Counted from the first letter of the stretch, positions 23,236 to 30,751 are shown. The stretch is DNA of 32,008 nucleotides from Clostridiaceae bacterium (GCA_910575795.1 CAJTGE010000050.1:1-32008); one strand, 5' to 3'. Program-made: numbers and translations. Notes: a model not told the origin generated them from the sequence alone.

Positions 23236-24393
23236 ATGGTGGGGAAAGGCTCAGTCAACCATAACAGCCGCAAGTTTAAGGCTGAAAATGTGGATGGGGA
23301 GCGTTCACACCTTAATGTAAACTATTGCAACGAGAGCATTAAGAAAGTGTATCATAAGCTATTTGATGAAGCATTACAGAGATATAACGAGAAACAGACG
23401 AGAACAGACCGCCGTATTGCTGACTATTACGAGAAGATACGGAACTCAAAGCAGGAAAAACCGTTCCATGAACTGATTTTGCAGATTGGCGATAAAGAAA
23501 ATATGAGTGCAGGAAGCGAAAACGGACAGCTTGCAAGGCAGATTTTAGATGAATATTATCATGGATTTCAAGAGCGAAACCCGAACCTTTATGTATTTTC
23601 CGCTCATATCCATATGGATGAAGCAACGCCGCATCTGCACATTGACTTTGTTCCGTTCACGACAGGCAGCAAGCGTGGGCTTGATACAAGGGTATCATTG
23701 AAACAGGCGTTAGCGGCACAGGGATTCAAAGGCGGCTCCCGTGGCGATACGGAGTGGTCACAATGGGTATTTTCCGAAAAAGAACAGCTTGCCGCCGTAA
23801 TGGAACGGTACGGAATTCAGTGGGAGCAGAAAGGCACGCATGAAAAACATTTGTCTGTCCTTGATTATAAAAAGCAGGAGCGGGAAAAAGAAGTTATTCA
23901 GCTTGAGGGGCAGATTTCGGAGAAAAAAGAGGAATTCCAAGTATTGTCGGACAGGGTGGAGAATTACGACAAAGGAATGGAAAACCTAAAAACTCTGGAA
24001 CAGGCGCTTGACACTTCGCCAGAATACCAGTTGCCAGAGCCGCAGGGGTTGATGTCGGCGAAGTCGTATAAGAATAAAGTGGCAGAACCTTTGGTGCAAA
24101 AGCTGAAATCGCTTGTTAAAACGGCACTTATAAGGTGCTTTGAAGCATGGGACAGCTACTATCGGCTGAATGTCACAAACAGCAATCTCCACCGTGAGAA
24201 TGAGAGGTTAAGGAAAACCAATGAGAAACTGGCAGGGGAAAATGAAAACCTCCGTGTAGAAAACAAAGATTATAAGCTGCTCCGTAAGACATTTGGGAGT
24301 AAGCAGATAGACAGCCTTTTAGAGCAGGCAAAAGCAGCACAAAAATCAAAACAGCGTGAAAAACGCTTTAAAAACAGCAAAGAAGAAAGGTAG
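23236..24393 (+). CDS. MobV-type (Pre/Mob) relaxase, IME B
   Basis: This 385-residue relaxase is closely related to 13239-14609. Motif I is NHNSRKF. The catalytic metal motif is HMDEATPHLHIDF, followed by TTGSKRGLDTRVSLKQAL. The C-terminal half is coiled coil but shorter than in IME A. The start is uncertain. The conserved residues before the first ATG (RRTISA, matching KRTISV of IME A) are in frame, but the codon in the equivalent start position is ATA. Either an ATA start follows AAAGGG, or translation begins seven codons later at ATG 23236. It acts at the adjacent oriT and needs a helper conjugative element. Confidence 0.88.
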   Translation: MVGKGSVNHNSRKFKAENVDGERSHLNVNYCNESIKKVYHKLFDEALQRYNEKQTRTDRRIADYYEKIRNSKQEKPFHELILQIGDKENMSAGSENGQLARQILDEYYHGFQERNPNLYVFSAHIHMDEATPHLHIDFVPFTTGSKRGLDTRVSLKQALAAQGFKGGSRGDTEWSQWVFSEKEQLAAVMERYGIQWEQKGTHEKHLSVLDYKKQEREKEVIQLEGQISEKKEEFQVLSDRVENYDKGMENLKTLEQALDTSPEYQLPEPQGLMSAKSYKNKVAEPLVQKLKSLVKTALIRCFEAWDSYYRLNVTNSNLHRENERLRKTNEKLAGENENLRVENKDYKLLRKTFGSKQIDSLLEQAKAAQKSKQREKRFKNSKEER

Positions 24394-24401
24394 GAAACAC
24401 T

Positions 24402-24779
24402 ATGGAAAATAGGATTTATGACGAAAATAACGGTCTCTGGTATGCAAGGCAAGACGACTATTACCTCCCAGAGCTTGCATTACCTCCCGAAGAAGAAAAG
24501 CTGATTGGTATTTGGGGACAGCGGCATTTACGGTATCTTAAAGAGCATAAACAGTTCGTTTATCTCAATCTGCTGACAAGCGGCAGGCTGAATGAATACC
24601 TTGCAAGCATAGATGAACAGGCAGAGGATATGTTTTTTCGGCTGGTAAAGGAGTATGCCGGCAAGCATGGAGTAACGGAGCAATTAAAGGCAGAAAACCA
24701 GCTTTTATGGGTTCAAAAAATGAATAATATTCGGGTTTGTGTGAGGGAAGTTGTGGAGAGCGAGTTTATCTATTCGTAG
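24402..24779 (+). CDS. tnpV: TnpV-like protein
   Basis: This 125-residue protein matches TnpV of Tn4451-type elements, which has no known function. The match rests on YDENNGLWYARQDDYYLPEL, GIWGQRHLRYLKEHKQFVYL and NLLTSGRLNEYL, then a helical end. It starts eight bases after the relaxase stop. The symbol is by resemblance to the named family. A hairpin follows at 24787-24815, closing the mobilization operon. Confidence 0.8.
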   Translation: MENRIYDENNGLWYARQDDYYLPELALPPEEEKLIGIWGQRHLRYLKEHKQFVYLNLLTSGRLNEYLASIDEQAEDMFFRLVKEYAGKHGVTEQLKAENQLLWVQKMNNIRVCVREVVESEFIYS

Positions 24780-24786
24780 TGATAAG

Positions 24787-24815
24787 CGGCACTCCTGCAA
24801 TATGTGGGAGTGCCG
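24787..24815 (+). terminator. Hairpin at the end of the IME B mobilization operon
   Basis: CGGCACTCC (24787-24795) pairs with GGAGTGCCG (24807-24815) around an 11-base loop, followed by TTCAATT. The stem is strong but the T tract poor; it separates tnpV from the cargo genes. Confidence 0.6.
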
Positions 24816-24916
24816 TTCAATTAAGCAAAAATAGTTCGGGGAATTGAAAAATCTTACAAATTCGTGTATACTTAAAATAATTAGAATGAGAAATTAGAAT
24901 TTGCGAGGAAAAAGTA

Positions 24917-25417
24917 ATGATACTAAAATATAGAAACGCAACTCCAAATGATATTGAAGAAATATACAGTATAATTCGCACTGCTATAGATGCTATGGAG
25001 CGAGATAATATTTTTCAATGGGATGATTTGTATCCTACTAAAGAAGATTTTCAGGAAGATGTTGATAAAAGTCAACTCTATGTTGGTTCAGTGAATGGTC
25101 AAATAGCGGTTGTATATACCTTAAACCAAAAATGTGATAAAGAATATGAAAACGGCAAGTGGAAATATAAAGATAAGCCATTTTATATCGTACATAGACT
25201 TTGTGTGAATCCGACTTTTCAGAATAGAGGAATTGCTAAATCTACGCTATTATATATTGAAAAGCAATTAACGGAAATGGGTATTCATGTTATTCGATTA
25301 GATGTATTCTCTAATAATCCATTTGCATTAAGGCTATATAATTCTTTAGGTTATTCGGAAGTTGGCTATGCTGACTGGCGAAAAGGAAAATTCTTTTTGA
25401 TGGAAAAGTGTTTTTAG
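24917..25417 (+). CDS. GNAT family N-acetyltransferase
   Basis: This 166-residue single-domain GNAT has the acetyl-CoA site in HRLCVNPTFQNRGIAKSTLL (the R/Q-x-x-G-x-A/G signature, QNRGIA). The later conserved strand-helix is IRLDVFSNNPFALRLYNSLG. The family acetylates amines of small molecules or proteins; the substrate cannot be read from the sequence. TTGCGAGGAAA precedes the ATG. It is the first of three AT-rich cargo genes of IME B. Resistance is possible, but the sequence does not match an aminoglycoside enzyme I know. Confidence 0.82.
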   Translation: MILKYRNATPNDIEEIYSIIRTAIDAMERDNIFQWDDLYPTKEDFQEDVDKSQLYVGSVNGQIAVVYTLNQKCDKEYENGKWKYKDKPFYIVHRLCVNPTFQNRGIAKSTLLYIEKQLTEMGIHVIRLDVFSNNPFALRLYNSLGYSEVGYADWRKGKFFLMEKCF

Positions 25418-25456
25418 CTACAAGTTACGTTTTTTCATACTGGAAAACCGGGAATT

Positions 25457-26161
25457 ATGGAGGAAAAGAAAATAGCATTTAAGTTAGATGGCGTTGTACC
25501 TTGGGGCAGAAATATGGAAGAATACAAATTGATGTTCCGTTTAGATGATAATGATATGTCAAAAAAAATTGCAGGGTTTGGCGATGGTCCAGCCTGTTTT
25601 AATTATGAGGTGACTGAAAGAAATGGAAGTGTTATTTCGTTTGATTTGATATATCAGTTTTCGAAAGAAGATATAGAAAAACGTATTGGGGAAGTTCGAA
25701 CTACAATAATGCAGCAAATGCGGGAAAATATGGATAACTATGTGTGGAAGAACATTAAAAGTTTAGAAGAACTTGAAAGTACCCGTATGTCTGCTATGAG
25801 AAAATTTTTGTCTGATTATGAGAAGGGAAAAGCAGAGAGACGTTATGTATTCCATGAACTGCCTGATAAATTACCCTATGGAGCAGATTACTTTGATATT
25901 GGGTTGAGTTCTCACTTCCTGCTAATGTATACATCATTAGGATATAATTTTCATATAGCATCAATGACAGAAATGCTTAGAGTATGCAAAGAAATTAGAA
26001 TTTTCCCGATTGTAGATTTGGATGCAAATAAGACAGACTTAATTAAAAACGTAATAGATTACTTCCAAAGGGATTATAATGTGGAAATTGTTAAGACAGA
26101 ATATGAGTTCCAAAAGGGAGATAATAAATTATTGATTATAAGAAATAGAGATGTGATTTAG
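25457..26161 (+). CDS. SAM-dependent methyltransferase-like protein
   Basis: This 234-residue protein follows a family known for its start (IAFKLDGVVPWGRNMEEYKL) and a degenerate SAM-binding loop. Here the loop is IAGFGDGPACFNYE where relatives show ILGCGDGPASFN. Further conserved parts are IYQFSKEDIEKRIGE, FDIGLSSHFLLMYTS, EMLRVCKEIRIFPIVDL and VKTEYEFQKGDNKLL. This is a class I methyltransferase fold with an unknown substrate. It starts 40 bp after one GNAT and ends 24 bp before another, so all three are probably one cargo operon. Confidence 0.7.
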   Translation: MEEKKIAFKLDGVVPWGRNMEEYKLMFRLDDNDMSKKIAGFGDGPACFNYEVTERNGSVISFDLIYQFSKEDIEKRIGEVRTTIMQQMRENMDNYVWKNIKSLEELESTRMSAMRKFLSDYEKGKAERRYVFHELPDKLPYGADYFDIGLSSHFLLMYTSLGYNFHIASMTEMLRVCKEIRIFPIVDLDANKTDLIKNVIDYFQRDYNVEIVKTEYEFQKGDNKLLIIRNRDVI

Positions 26162-26184
26162 GAATAATGAGGTTTTAAAAAGAT

Positions 26185-26655
26185 ATGGATTATAAAATTC
26201 GGGAAATTAGAAAAAATGAATATCCAATATTATCTGATTTTTTGTATGAAGCAATTTTTATTCCAGAGGGCATGGATAAGCCGCTAAAATCTATTATCAA
26301 ACAGCCAGAGTTACAAGCATATATTAAAGATTTTGGAAAAGCAGACGATTGGTGCTTGGTTGTGGAAACAAAAGAGCAGATTGTGGGTGCAGTATGGGTG
26401 CGTATTATGAACGATTACGGGCATATTGATGACAAAACGCCCTCATTTGCCATATCACTGTATGAGGAATACAGAAATTTGGGTATTGGTACAGCACTTA
26501 TGGGAGCTATGTTGCAACTTCTAAAAGTGAAAGGATATAAGCAGACATCTCTATCTGTGCAGAAAGCGAATTATGCAGTCAAAATGTATAGAAAAGCAGG
26601 ATTTGAAGTGGTTGACGAGAACAAAGAAGAATACATAATGATTTGCAAATTATGA
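26185..26655 (+). CDS. GNAT family N-acetyltransferase (paralogue of 28886-29359)
   Basis: This 156-residue GNAT has the acetyl-CoA loop YRNLGIGTALMG and the strand-helix LSVQKANYAVKMYRKAGFEV. It is clearly paralogous to the IME C protein at 28886-29359: long identical runs include GAVWVRIMNDYGHIDD and LSVQKANYA. It is the last gene of IME B. No substrate can be assigned. 26656-26760 after it is AT-rich and holds no gene. Confidence 0.83.
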   Translation: MDYKIREIRKNEYPILSDFLYEAIFIPEGMDKPLKSIIKQPELQAYIKDFGKADDWCLVVETKEQIVGAVWVRIMNDYGHIDDKTPSFAISLYEEYRNLGIGTALMGAMLQLLKVKGYKQTSLSVQKANYAVKMYRKAGFEVVDENKEEYIMICKL

Positions 26656-26760
26656 TAAAGTAGTGGTTTTTGACTATTGCATTTCTTAACAAAATCGCTT
26701 ATAATCTAAGCCATAGCATATAGCTATTATCCGCAGTTACAGAGTTGGTGTTATCAACAC

Positions 26761-26779
26761 CGATAACAAAATGATAACA
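26761..26779. repeat. Arm-type repeat pair near the right end of IME B
   Basis: GATAACAAAATGATAACA (26762-26779) holds two GATAACA words at 11-bp pitch and differs by one base from the left-end block at 19144-19161. It lies 118 bp left of the right core. A small hairpin GGTGTT-ATC-AACACC (26747-26761) abuts it. Confidence 0.68.
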
Positions 26780-26879
26780 TTAGCTCATATAGGCAGGATA
26801 ATATGGACATATCAAATAATCAAAAGATTTACATACTCGACAGAGAATAAATCCTAAATAAAATTAGTTAGTAAAAGTC

Positions 26880-26890
26880 GAGTTCGAATA
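26880..26890. other. att core between IME B and IME C
   Basis: This second exact copy of GAGTTCGAATA marks the right end of IME B and the left end of IME C. The arm pair of IME C starts 71 bp to its right, as the B arm pair does at the A/B core. Confidence 0.68.
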
Positions 26891-26900
26891 GTAAACAGAG

Positions 26901-26939
26901 AGCCGGGAAGCCGCATAAACAGCGGACTTTCCGGCTTTT
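26901..26939. terminator. Terminator-like hairpin at the left end of IME C
   Basis: AGCCGG-AAG-CCGC and GCGG-CTTT-CCGGCT form an imperfect GC-rich stem around ATAAACA, ending in TTTT on the plus strand. It would stop transcription coming from IME B. Confidence 0.65.
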
Positions 26940-26950
26940 GAGGTGAGGCG

Positions 26951-26969
26951 TGATACCTTTTTGATACCT
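26951..26969. repeat. Arm-type repeat pair near the left end of IME C
   Basis: TGATACC occurs at 26951-26957 and 26962-26968, the same 11-bp pitch as the IME B arms (TTGATAACA) but a different word. It is read as the arm site of the IME C integrase. Confidence 0.55.
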
Positions 26970-26988
26970 ATATAATAGCAAGCCTTTA

Positions 26989-27750
26989 TTAATCCAAGGC
27001 TTTTAATAATTTGTCTCTTAAATCTCCGGCATGGCTATATTCTATGTATTCTATACTTCCTAAGTCGCTTATTGCGTTGGTGTTTTTATCTTTGATTATG
27101 ATAACGGGCTTTCCTAATCCATATACTAAACCTTGTTCCAACATAACATTAGGATTAAGTCCTGATATGTTTATGATTACCATTTTGCAGGCTTGTATCT
27201 GTTGACAAATTTTACACATTATATCTTTATTAGTGATTTCGTTATCTGCCTTATAATGTTCATAGCCTAAAGCATTTAACGCAGGAACAATACCATAATT
27301 ATAGCTATCTAAGTATTCTGCGGAAAATGGCATGGCGATAAAAATTTTGTTGCGTTGATATTGAGGATTAATAGGACAACCACTGATGTCTAATTTAAAA
27401 CATTTACGCATTTGATGTGGTGCAATCTTTTTTTCTGCCATTTTTAAGCGATTAGCTTCTATATCAGATTCTAATTTTCTTATTAAATTAGATAAATTGT
27501 TTAAGAAGAATTCAATAGTAGTATTTCGGACGGTTTTTTGTGTAGAAGACAAATCATGAGTATTAAATGACATATGGGTAATGTTGAGATTAGCGAGTGC
27601 ATTATATTTGTCTAATAAATGGTTATATTCAACAATCCATGATTTATAAACATCAGTGTACACATAATCTTTGTTTTTTGAATAGATTTCTACCTTATCA
27701 TGTAGATTTTTGATTTCGAATGATAGAGCTTGCATATCGTTAAAATTCAT
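26989..27750 (-). CDS. TIR/deoxyribosyltransferase-fold protein, candidate defence effector
   Basis: This 253-residue protein has a helical N-terminal part (~1-115) with a coiled-coil-like stretch, which could sense or oligomerise. Its C-terminal domain (~133-253) has the TIR-like/nucleoside 2-deoxyribosyltransferase pattern: RNKIFIAMPFSAEYLDSYNY, GIVPALNALGY, INISGLNPNVMLEQGLVYGL with putative catalytic Glu205, and KPVIIIKD. Relatives either hydrolyse NAD+/nucleosides in anti-phage systems or transfer deoxyribose. ATG 27750 is chosen because GGAGGAAAT precedes it. The longer frame starts in the upstream XRE gene, whose stop lies just before this ATG. The two genes are thus one unit, pointing to a regulated effector. 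Function is inferred. Confidence 0.72.
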   Translation of the reverse strand: MNFNDMQALSFEIKNLHDKVEIYSKNKDYVYTDVYKSWIVEYNHLLDKYNALANLNITHMSFNTHDLSSTQKTVRNTTIEFFLNNLSNLIRKLESDIEANRLKMAEKKIAPHQMRKCFKLDISGCPINPQYQRNKIFIAMPFSAEYLDSYNYGIVPALNALGYEHYKADNEITNKDIMCKICQQIQACKMVIINISGLNPNVMLEQGLVYGLGKPVIIIKDKNTNAISDLGSIEYIEYSHAGDLRDKLLKALD

Positions 27751-27751
27751 T

Positions 27752-28318
27752 TTATTTCCTCCACATATAGCTGTTATTTTTCTTATCATTCCCTTTTTCA
27801 TTAACACTACTACTTGTAGCAGGCCAGTTGATTTTCCACTCAAAATATTCGTCCTCGGAAATCTCCCCATTCTTCAACTGCTCTTTCCGCAGACACCACT
27901 CCCGCATGAAATCATTGACTAATCCATACTCTAGCCACATACCCACCGGGGCATGAGCAGGCCAGTCATCATTGTCATAGTAACGTACCGATTTATCATC
28001 AGAAGCGTTGCATTTGCCGGGATTGCGGACAAGCTGAAATAAGTGGATCGTGCTGCGGTCATCTTCATCAAGCCAAAGGAATGTAAGCATAATATCTTCG
28101 GCGCAACCGGGGGTAACACCAATAAAATGGATGTAATTGACGTTCAGTATTTTTGCCATTTCCATTAAAGTGTTGTTTTTGGGAACACGATAGCCGGATT
28201 CATACTGTGCGATACGAACATCAGCATTTCGTTCCTCATATCCCAATTTTAAGCCCAGTTCACGCTGTGTCAAGCCCCGGAACGTGCGTATTCTCTTTAT
28301 CCGTTCTCCTAATACCAT
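27752..28318 (-). CDS. XRE-family regulator of IME C
   Basis: This 188-residue protein has an HTH at residues ~5-60 (IKRIRTFRGLTQRELGLKLG, VRIAQYESGYRVPKNNTLME) and a long C-terminal domain with a conserved-looking WKINWPATS near the end. It is related to the IME B regulator, whose tail also has a D-x-W-R/K-x-N-x-P motif (DQWRYNYPKF versus FEWKINWP). ATG 28318 is preferred over 28324 because AGGA lies nine bases upstream. It ends one base before the TIR-like gene. Here the regulator is separated from xis by two GNAT genes, so it may chiefly control the effector. Confidence 0.8.
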   Translation of the reverse strand: MVLGERIKRIRTFRGLTQRELGLKLGYEERNADVRIAQYESGYRVPKNNTLMEMAKILNVNYIHFIGVTPGCAEDIMLTFLWLDEDDRSTIHLFQLVRNPGKCNASDDKSVRYYDNDDWPAHAPVGMWLEYGLVNDFMREWCLRKEQLKNGEISEDEYFEWKINWPATSSSVNEKGNDKKNNSYMWRK

Positions 28319-28340
28319 AATCATGTGTCCTTTCTGAAAA

Positions 28341-28847
28341 TTAGAATGATTGTTTTGATGTTATCATGTTACATCTGCTCCACAACTCGTCTTTATATGA
28401 AAACACATCTTTGTCAATCTTTCTTTCAATAAAGCCGACTTTTTCATAACATTGCTTCGCTAATGTGTTTTCATTGAAAATATTCAGTTGAACCGCTTTT
28501 GCGCCGGTTATCTGAAAAGCGTATTGCAGAGCCAGATTCAGCATTTCTTTTCCATAACCTTTTCCACGTTTTGTTTTATCAACGATGACAAATTTGAGAA
28601 AGCCGATATTGTCTGCTGTATTGACAGAATAACAGAAAAAGCCTACTGTTTGTCCGTTGTTTTCAGTCGCGACATGAGCACTGTCCGTCCAGTCCATTGC
28701 ATTTTTCTCTAATAAATCATGGAAAGATTTTGGTGTCATGGGGTATGGCAAGGGATTTGCACACCAAAAGGCATGGGTTCTTTCGTTATCAATCTATTTT
28801 AATACATATTCGTAATCTTTATTTGGTATATACGGTCGGATTCTCAT
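28341..28847 (-). pseudogene. GNAT acetyltransferase with an in-frame amber codon
   Basis: Read from ATG 28847, the frame gives 17 residues (MRIRPYIPNKDYEYVLK), then TAG at 28796-28794. It continues without a break (IDNERTHAFWCANPLPYPMT ...) through a complete GNAT domain, with GKGYGKEMLNLALQYAF as acetyl-CoA loop and LNIFNENTLAKQCYEKVGF, to a stop at 28341. The family usually has Trp at that position, so a single TGG-to-TAG change explains it. Re-initiation at Met 28751 or 28739 would lose the first strand and helix. Without suppression the gene is probably inactive. Confidence 0.8.
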
Positions 28848-28885
28848 AAATGAAATGTTCTTTCTCCAATTTATTTATAAATTTG

Positions 28886-29359
28886 TTATAGGTAGTACAC
28901 CAGTATATATTCTTCCTCGTTCTCCTTTACAATCTCAAAACCAATCTTTAAATACATCTTTGCCGCATAATTGGCTTTTTGAACAGAAAGAGAAACCCGG
29001 CTGTACCCATGTGATTTGAGCATGGTAAGAATTTCTTTCATCATAGCCGTTCCAATGCCAAAGCCCCGATATTCTTTATAAAGAGAGATTGCTAAAGAGG
29101 GCGTTTCATCATCTATATGTCCGTAATCATTCATAATACGAACCCAAACGGCACCGACAATCTTATTGCCAACCTCTGCCACTAATCCCCAATCATCTTT
29201 GGATTCCCCAAAATGCTTAACATAAATCTGTAATTCGGGAGATGAAATAATACTTTTGGTTGGAGGTTCGATACCCTCTGGAACAAAAATTGCTTCATAT
29301 AGAAAATTATCCAGTAACGGATATTCCTGTTTTTGTATTTCCCGTATCGTATACTCCAT
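28886..29359 (-). CDS. GNAT family N-acetyltransferase (paralogue of 26185-26655)
   Basis: This 157-residue GNAT has the acetyl-CoA loop YRGFGIGTAMMKEIL and LSVQKANYAAKMYLKIGFEI. It is similar along its full length to the IME B protein, so both elements carry the same gene, one at the right end of B and one near xis in C, in opposite orientation. It is transcribed toward the amber-interrupted GNAT. Substrate unknown. Confidence 0.83.
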   Translation of the reverse strand: MEYTIREIQKQEYPLLDNFLYEAIFVPEGIEPPTKSIISSPELQIYVKHFGESKDDWGLVAEVGNKIVGAVWVRIMNDYGHIDDETPSLAISLYKEYRGFGIGTAMMKEILTMLKSHGYSRVSLSVQKANYAAKMYLKIGFEIVKENEEEYILVYYL

Positions 29360-29478
29360 AGCTTACCTCTCAATTCTGTATTCTCCATATATTCTAGCAT
29401 AATTCAGATAATACAGCAATAAAAAACTTATCAGAAATGCTAAATTTAATAAAAAAGATAAGTTTAACAAATAAGCTA

Positions 29479-29507
29479 TTGACAATAACAGAAATGTTAA
29501 GTATAAT
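29479..29507 (+). promoter_or_regulatory. Promoter of xis-int (IME C)
   Basis: TTGACA (29479-29484), a 17-bp spacer and a perfect TATAAT (29502-29507). The spacer holds AGAAATGTTAAG, matching the IME B word with one change. Related words (AAATGCTAAA, AAGTTTAAC, ACGCTAAA) lie on both sides within 29430-29540, a likely operator cluster. Confidence 0.82.
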
Positions 29508-29555
29508 TCAAATACAGAGCTTAACAAAAACGCTAAATAAAAAGGAGGATATTGA

Positions 29556-29747
29556 ATGAGGAATGAACTATTTGTAACTGCCGGGGAGGTAGCGCAGGAG
29601 TTGGGCGTTTCCAAACCATTTGCTTACAAATTAGTACGACAGATGAATGAGGAACTGGAAGAAAAAGGTTTTATCACAATCGCCGGACGTGTCAGCAGAA
29701 AATATTATGAAGAAAAATTCTACGGCATGGCGCAGGCGGCGAACTAA
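29556..29747 (+). CDS. xis: Excisionase-like DNA-binding protein, IME C
   Basis: This 63-residue protein is homologous to the IME B Xis (GEVAQELGVSKPFAYKLVRQ, GFITIAGRVSRKYYEEKFYG). AAAGGAGG precedes the ATG, and int follows after 12 bp. It is intact although its integrase is broken, and could still act on att sites together with a related integrase in trans. Confidence 0.85.
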   Translation: MRNELFVTAGEVAQELGVSKPFAYKLVRQMNEELEEKGFITIAGRVSRKYYEEKFYGMAQAAN

Positions 29748-29759
29748 GGAGAGCAGATT

Positions 29760-30669
29760 ATGGCGGCATATAAAGATGAACAGCGTGGAACGTGGTATGT
29801 ATCGTTCCATTATTATGACTGGACGGGGAAGAACTGCCGAAAAGTCAAGAGAGGTTTCAAAACCAAAAGAGAAGCTACGGAGTGGGAACACCATTTCCGT
29901 ATGAAAGAAGCGGCTGACTTGGATATGACTTTCGGTGAATTTGTGCAGGCATACACAAGAGATATGAAACCTAAGTTAAAACACAATACTTGGTTGACAA
30001 AGGAGCATATCTTACGCACAAAATTGTTACCGTACTTTGAGAATAAGAAAATGTGCGATATTCGTGCAAAAGATATTATCCAGTGGCAGAATGAGCAGAT
30101 TTCCTATCGTGATGAAAAGGGAAAGCCTTATGCGCCGACTTATCTGAAAACTCTGCAATCAGAATTGAGCGCATTGTTTAATCATGCGGTACGGTTCTAC
30201 GAATTAAAGAGCAATCCCGTTGTCAAAGCCGGTCCGCTTGGGAAAGGGAAAGCAGAGGAAAGGCTTTTTTGGACGAAGGAGGAATATCTGAAATTCATTG
30301 AAGCAGTAAAAGACAAGCCATATTCCTATCAAGCATTTCAAATTTTATACTGGTGTGGCTTGCGTGTTGGCGAACTTTTAGCACTCACGCCGCAGGATAT
30401 AGATTTTGATAACAAGGTAATTCGGATAACAAAATCTTATCAGCGGTTAGAGGGAAAAGATGTGGTAACAGACCCAAAGACACCGAAAAGCAAGCGCAAC
30501 GTCAGTATGCCGGATTTCTTGTGTGAGGAATTAAAAGAGTATCTCGGCAGACTGTACGGACTTCTCCCGACTGACCGTATTTTTCATCTGACAAAAAGTT
30601 TCCTGCACCATGAAATGACGAGAGGGGCAGGAAAAGCAGGGGTAAAGCGCATTAGAATCCACGATTTAA
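29760..30669 (+). pseudogene. int: 5' part of Tn916-type tyrosine integrase of IME C
   Basis: About 303 codons remain: arm-binding domain (~1-55), core-binding domain (LKHNTWLTKEHILRTKLLPY) and the first half of the catalytic domain with YWCGLRVGELLALTPQDIDF (first catalytic Arg). The family match ends at KRIRIHDL, one residue before the Arg of the H-x-x-R box. After that the frame is foreign (SYPNLNK...) and runs on by chance to 30896. The second catalytic half would lie beyond the inserted element. Compare IME A, whose remnant starts with that very Arg codon. Confidence 0.9.
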
Positions 30670-30671
30670 GT

Positions 30672-30751
30672 TATCCAAACTTAAATAAAAACCAAACCTT
30701 TCAGAAAAAAGACGTAAACCGCAACAAATACCGTCTGAAAAAGTTTGGATA
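30672..30751. repeat. Terminal inverted repeat structure of the recombinase-bearing element
   Basis: TATCCAAACTT (30672-30682) and AAGTTTGGATA (30741-30751) are perfect inverted copies. Inside them CCAAACC-TTTCAGA and TCTGAAA-AAGTTTGG, then AGACG/CGTCT, extend the pairing into one large hairpin. It sits between the broken int and the recombinase stop, so it may serve both as an element end and as a terminator. Confidence 0.68.

Larger units (their letters stand above)
19072..26890 (+). mobile_element. IME B, complete 7.8-kb integrative mobilizable element
   Basis: Bounded by direct copies of GAGTTCGAATA. It carries near-identical arm repeats inside both ends (GATAACAAATTGATAACA on the left, GATAACAAAATGATAACA on the right). 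Contents in order: divergent XRE regulator, xis, int (split by a MITE), mobC, repA, iterons, oriT, relaxase, tnpV, GNAT, methyltransferase-like gene, GNAT. The broken int means it now depends on another integrase for movement. Confidence 0.75.
26880..30669 (+). mobile_element. IME C, left part only
   Basis: Starts at the att core. It contains TIR-like and XRE genes, two GNAT genes (all minus strand), then the xis promoter, xis and the first ~303 codons of int on the plus strand. A recombinase-bearing element interrupts int. Its mob, rep and right-end cargo are outside the window or lost. Unlike IME B, its cargo lies between the left att site and xis. Confidence 0.68.

Noticed and set aside
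24917..26655. The IME B cargo GNAT/methyltransferase genes as a known antibiotic resistance cassette.
   Set aside because: Neither GNAT shows a recognisable aminoglycoside or streptothricin acetyltransferase signature, and the methyltransferase-like protein is not of the Erm or 16S rRNA type.
11266..30669. The IME A int 3' end and the IME C int 5' end could be two halves of one gene, which would imply a circular or duplicated composite.
   Set aside because: The att arm words differ: TTGGCTCTA at the right end of A versus TGATACC at the left end of C. IME B shows that one element has matching words at both ends. Two different integrases broken at the same site is the better reading, although it rests on one complete element.
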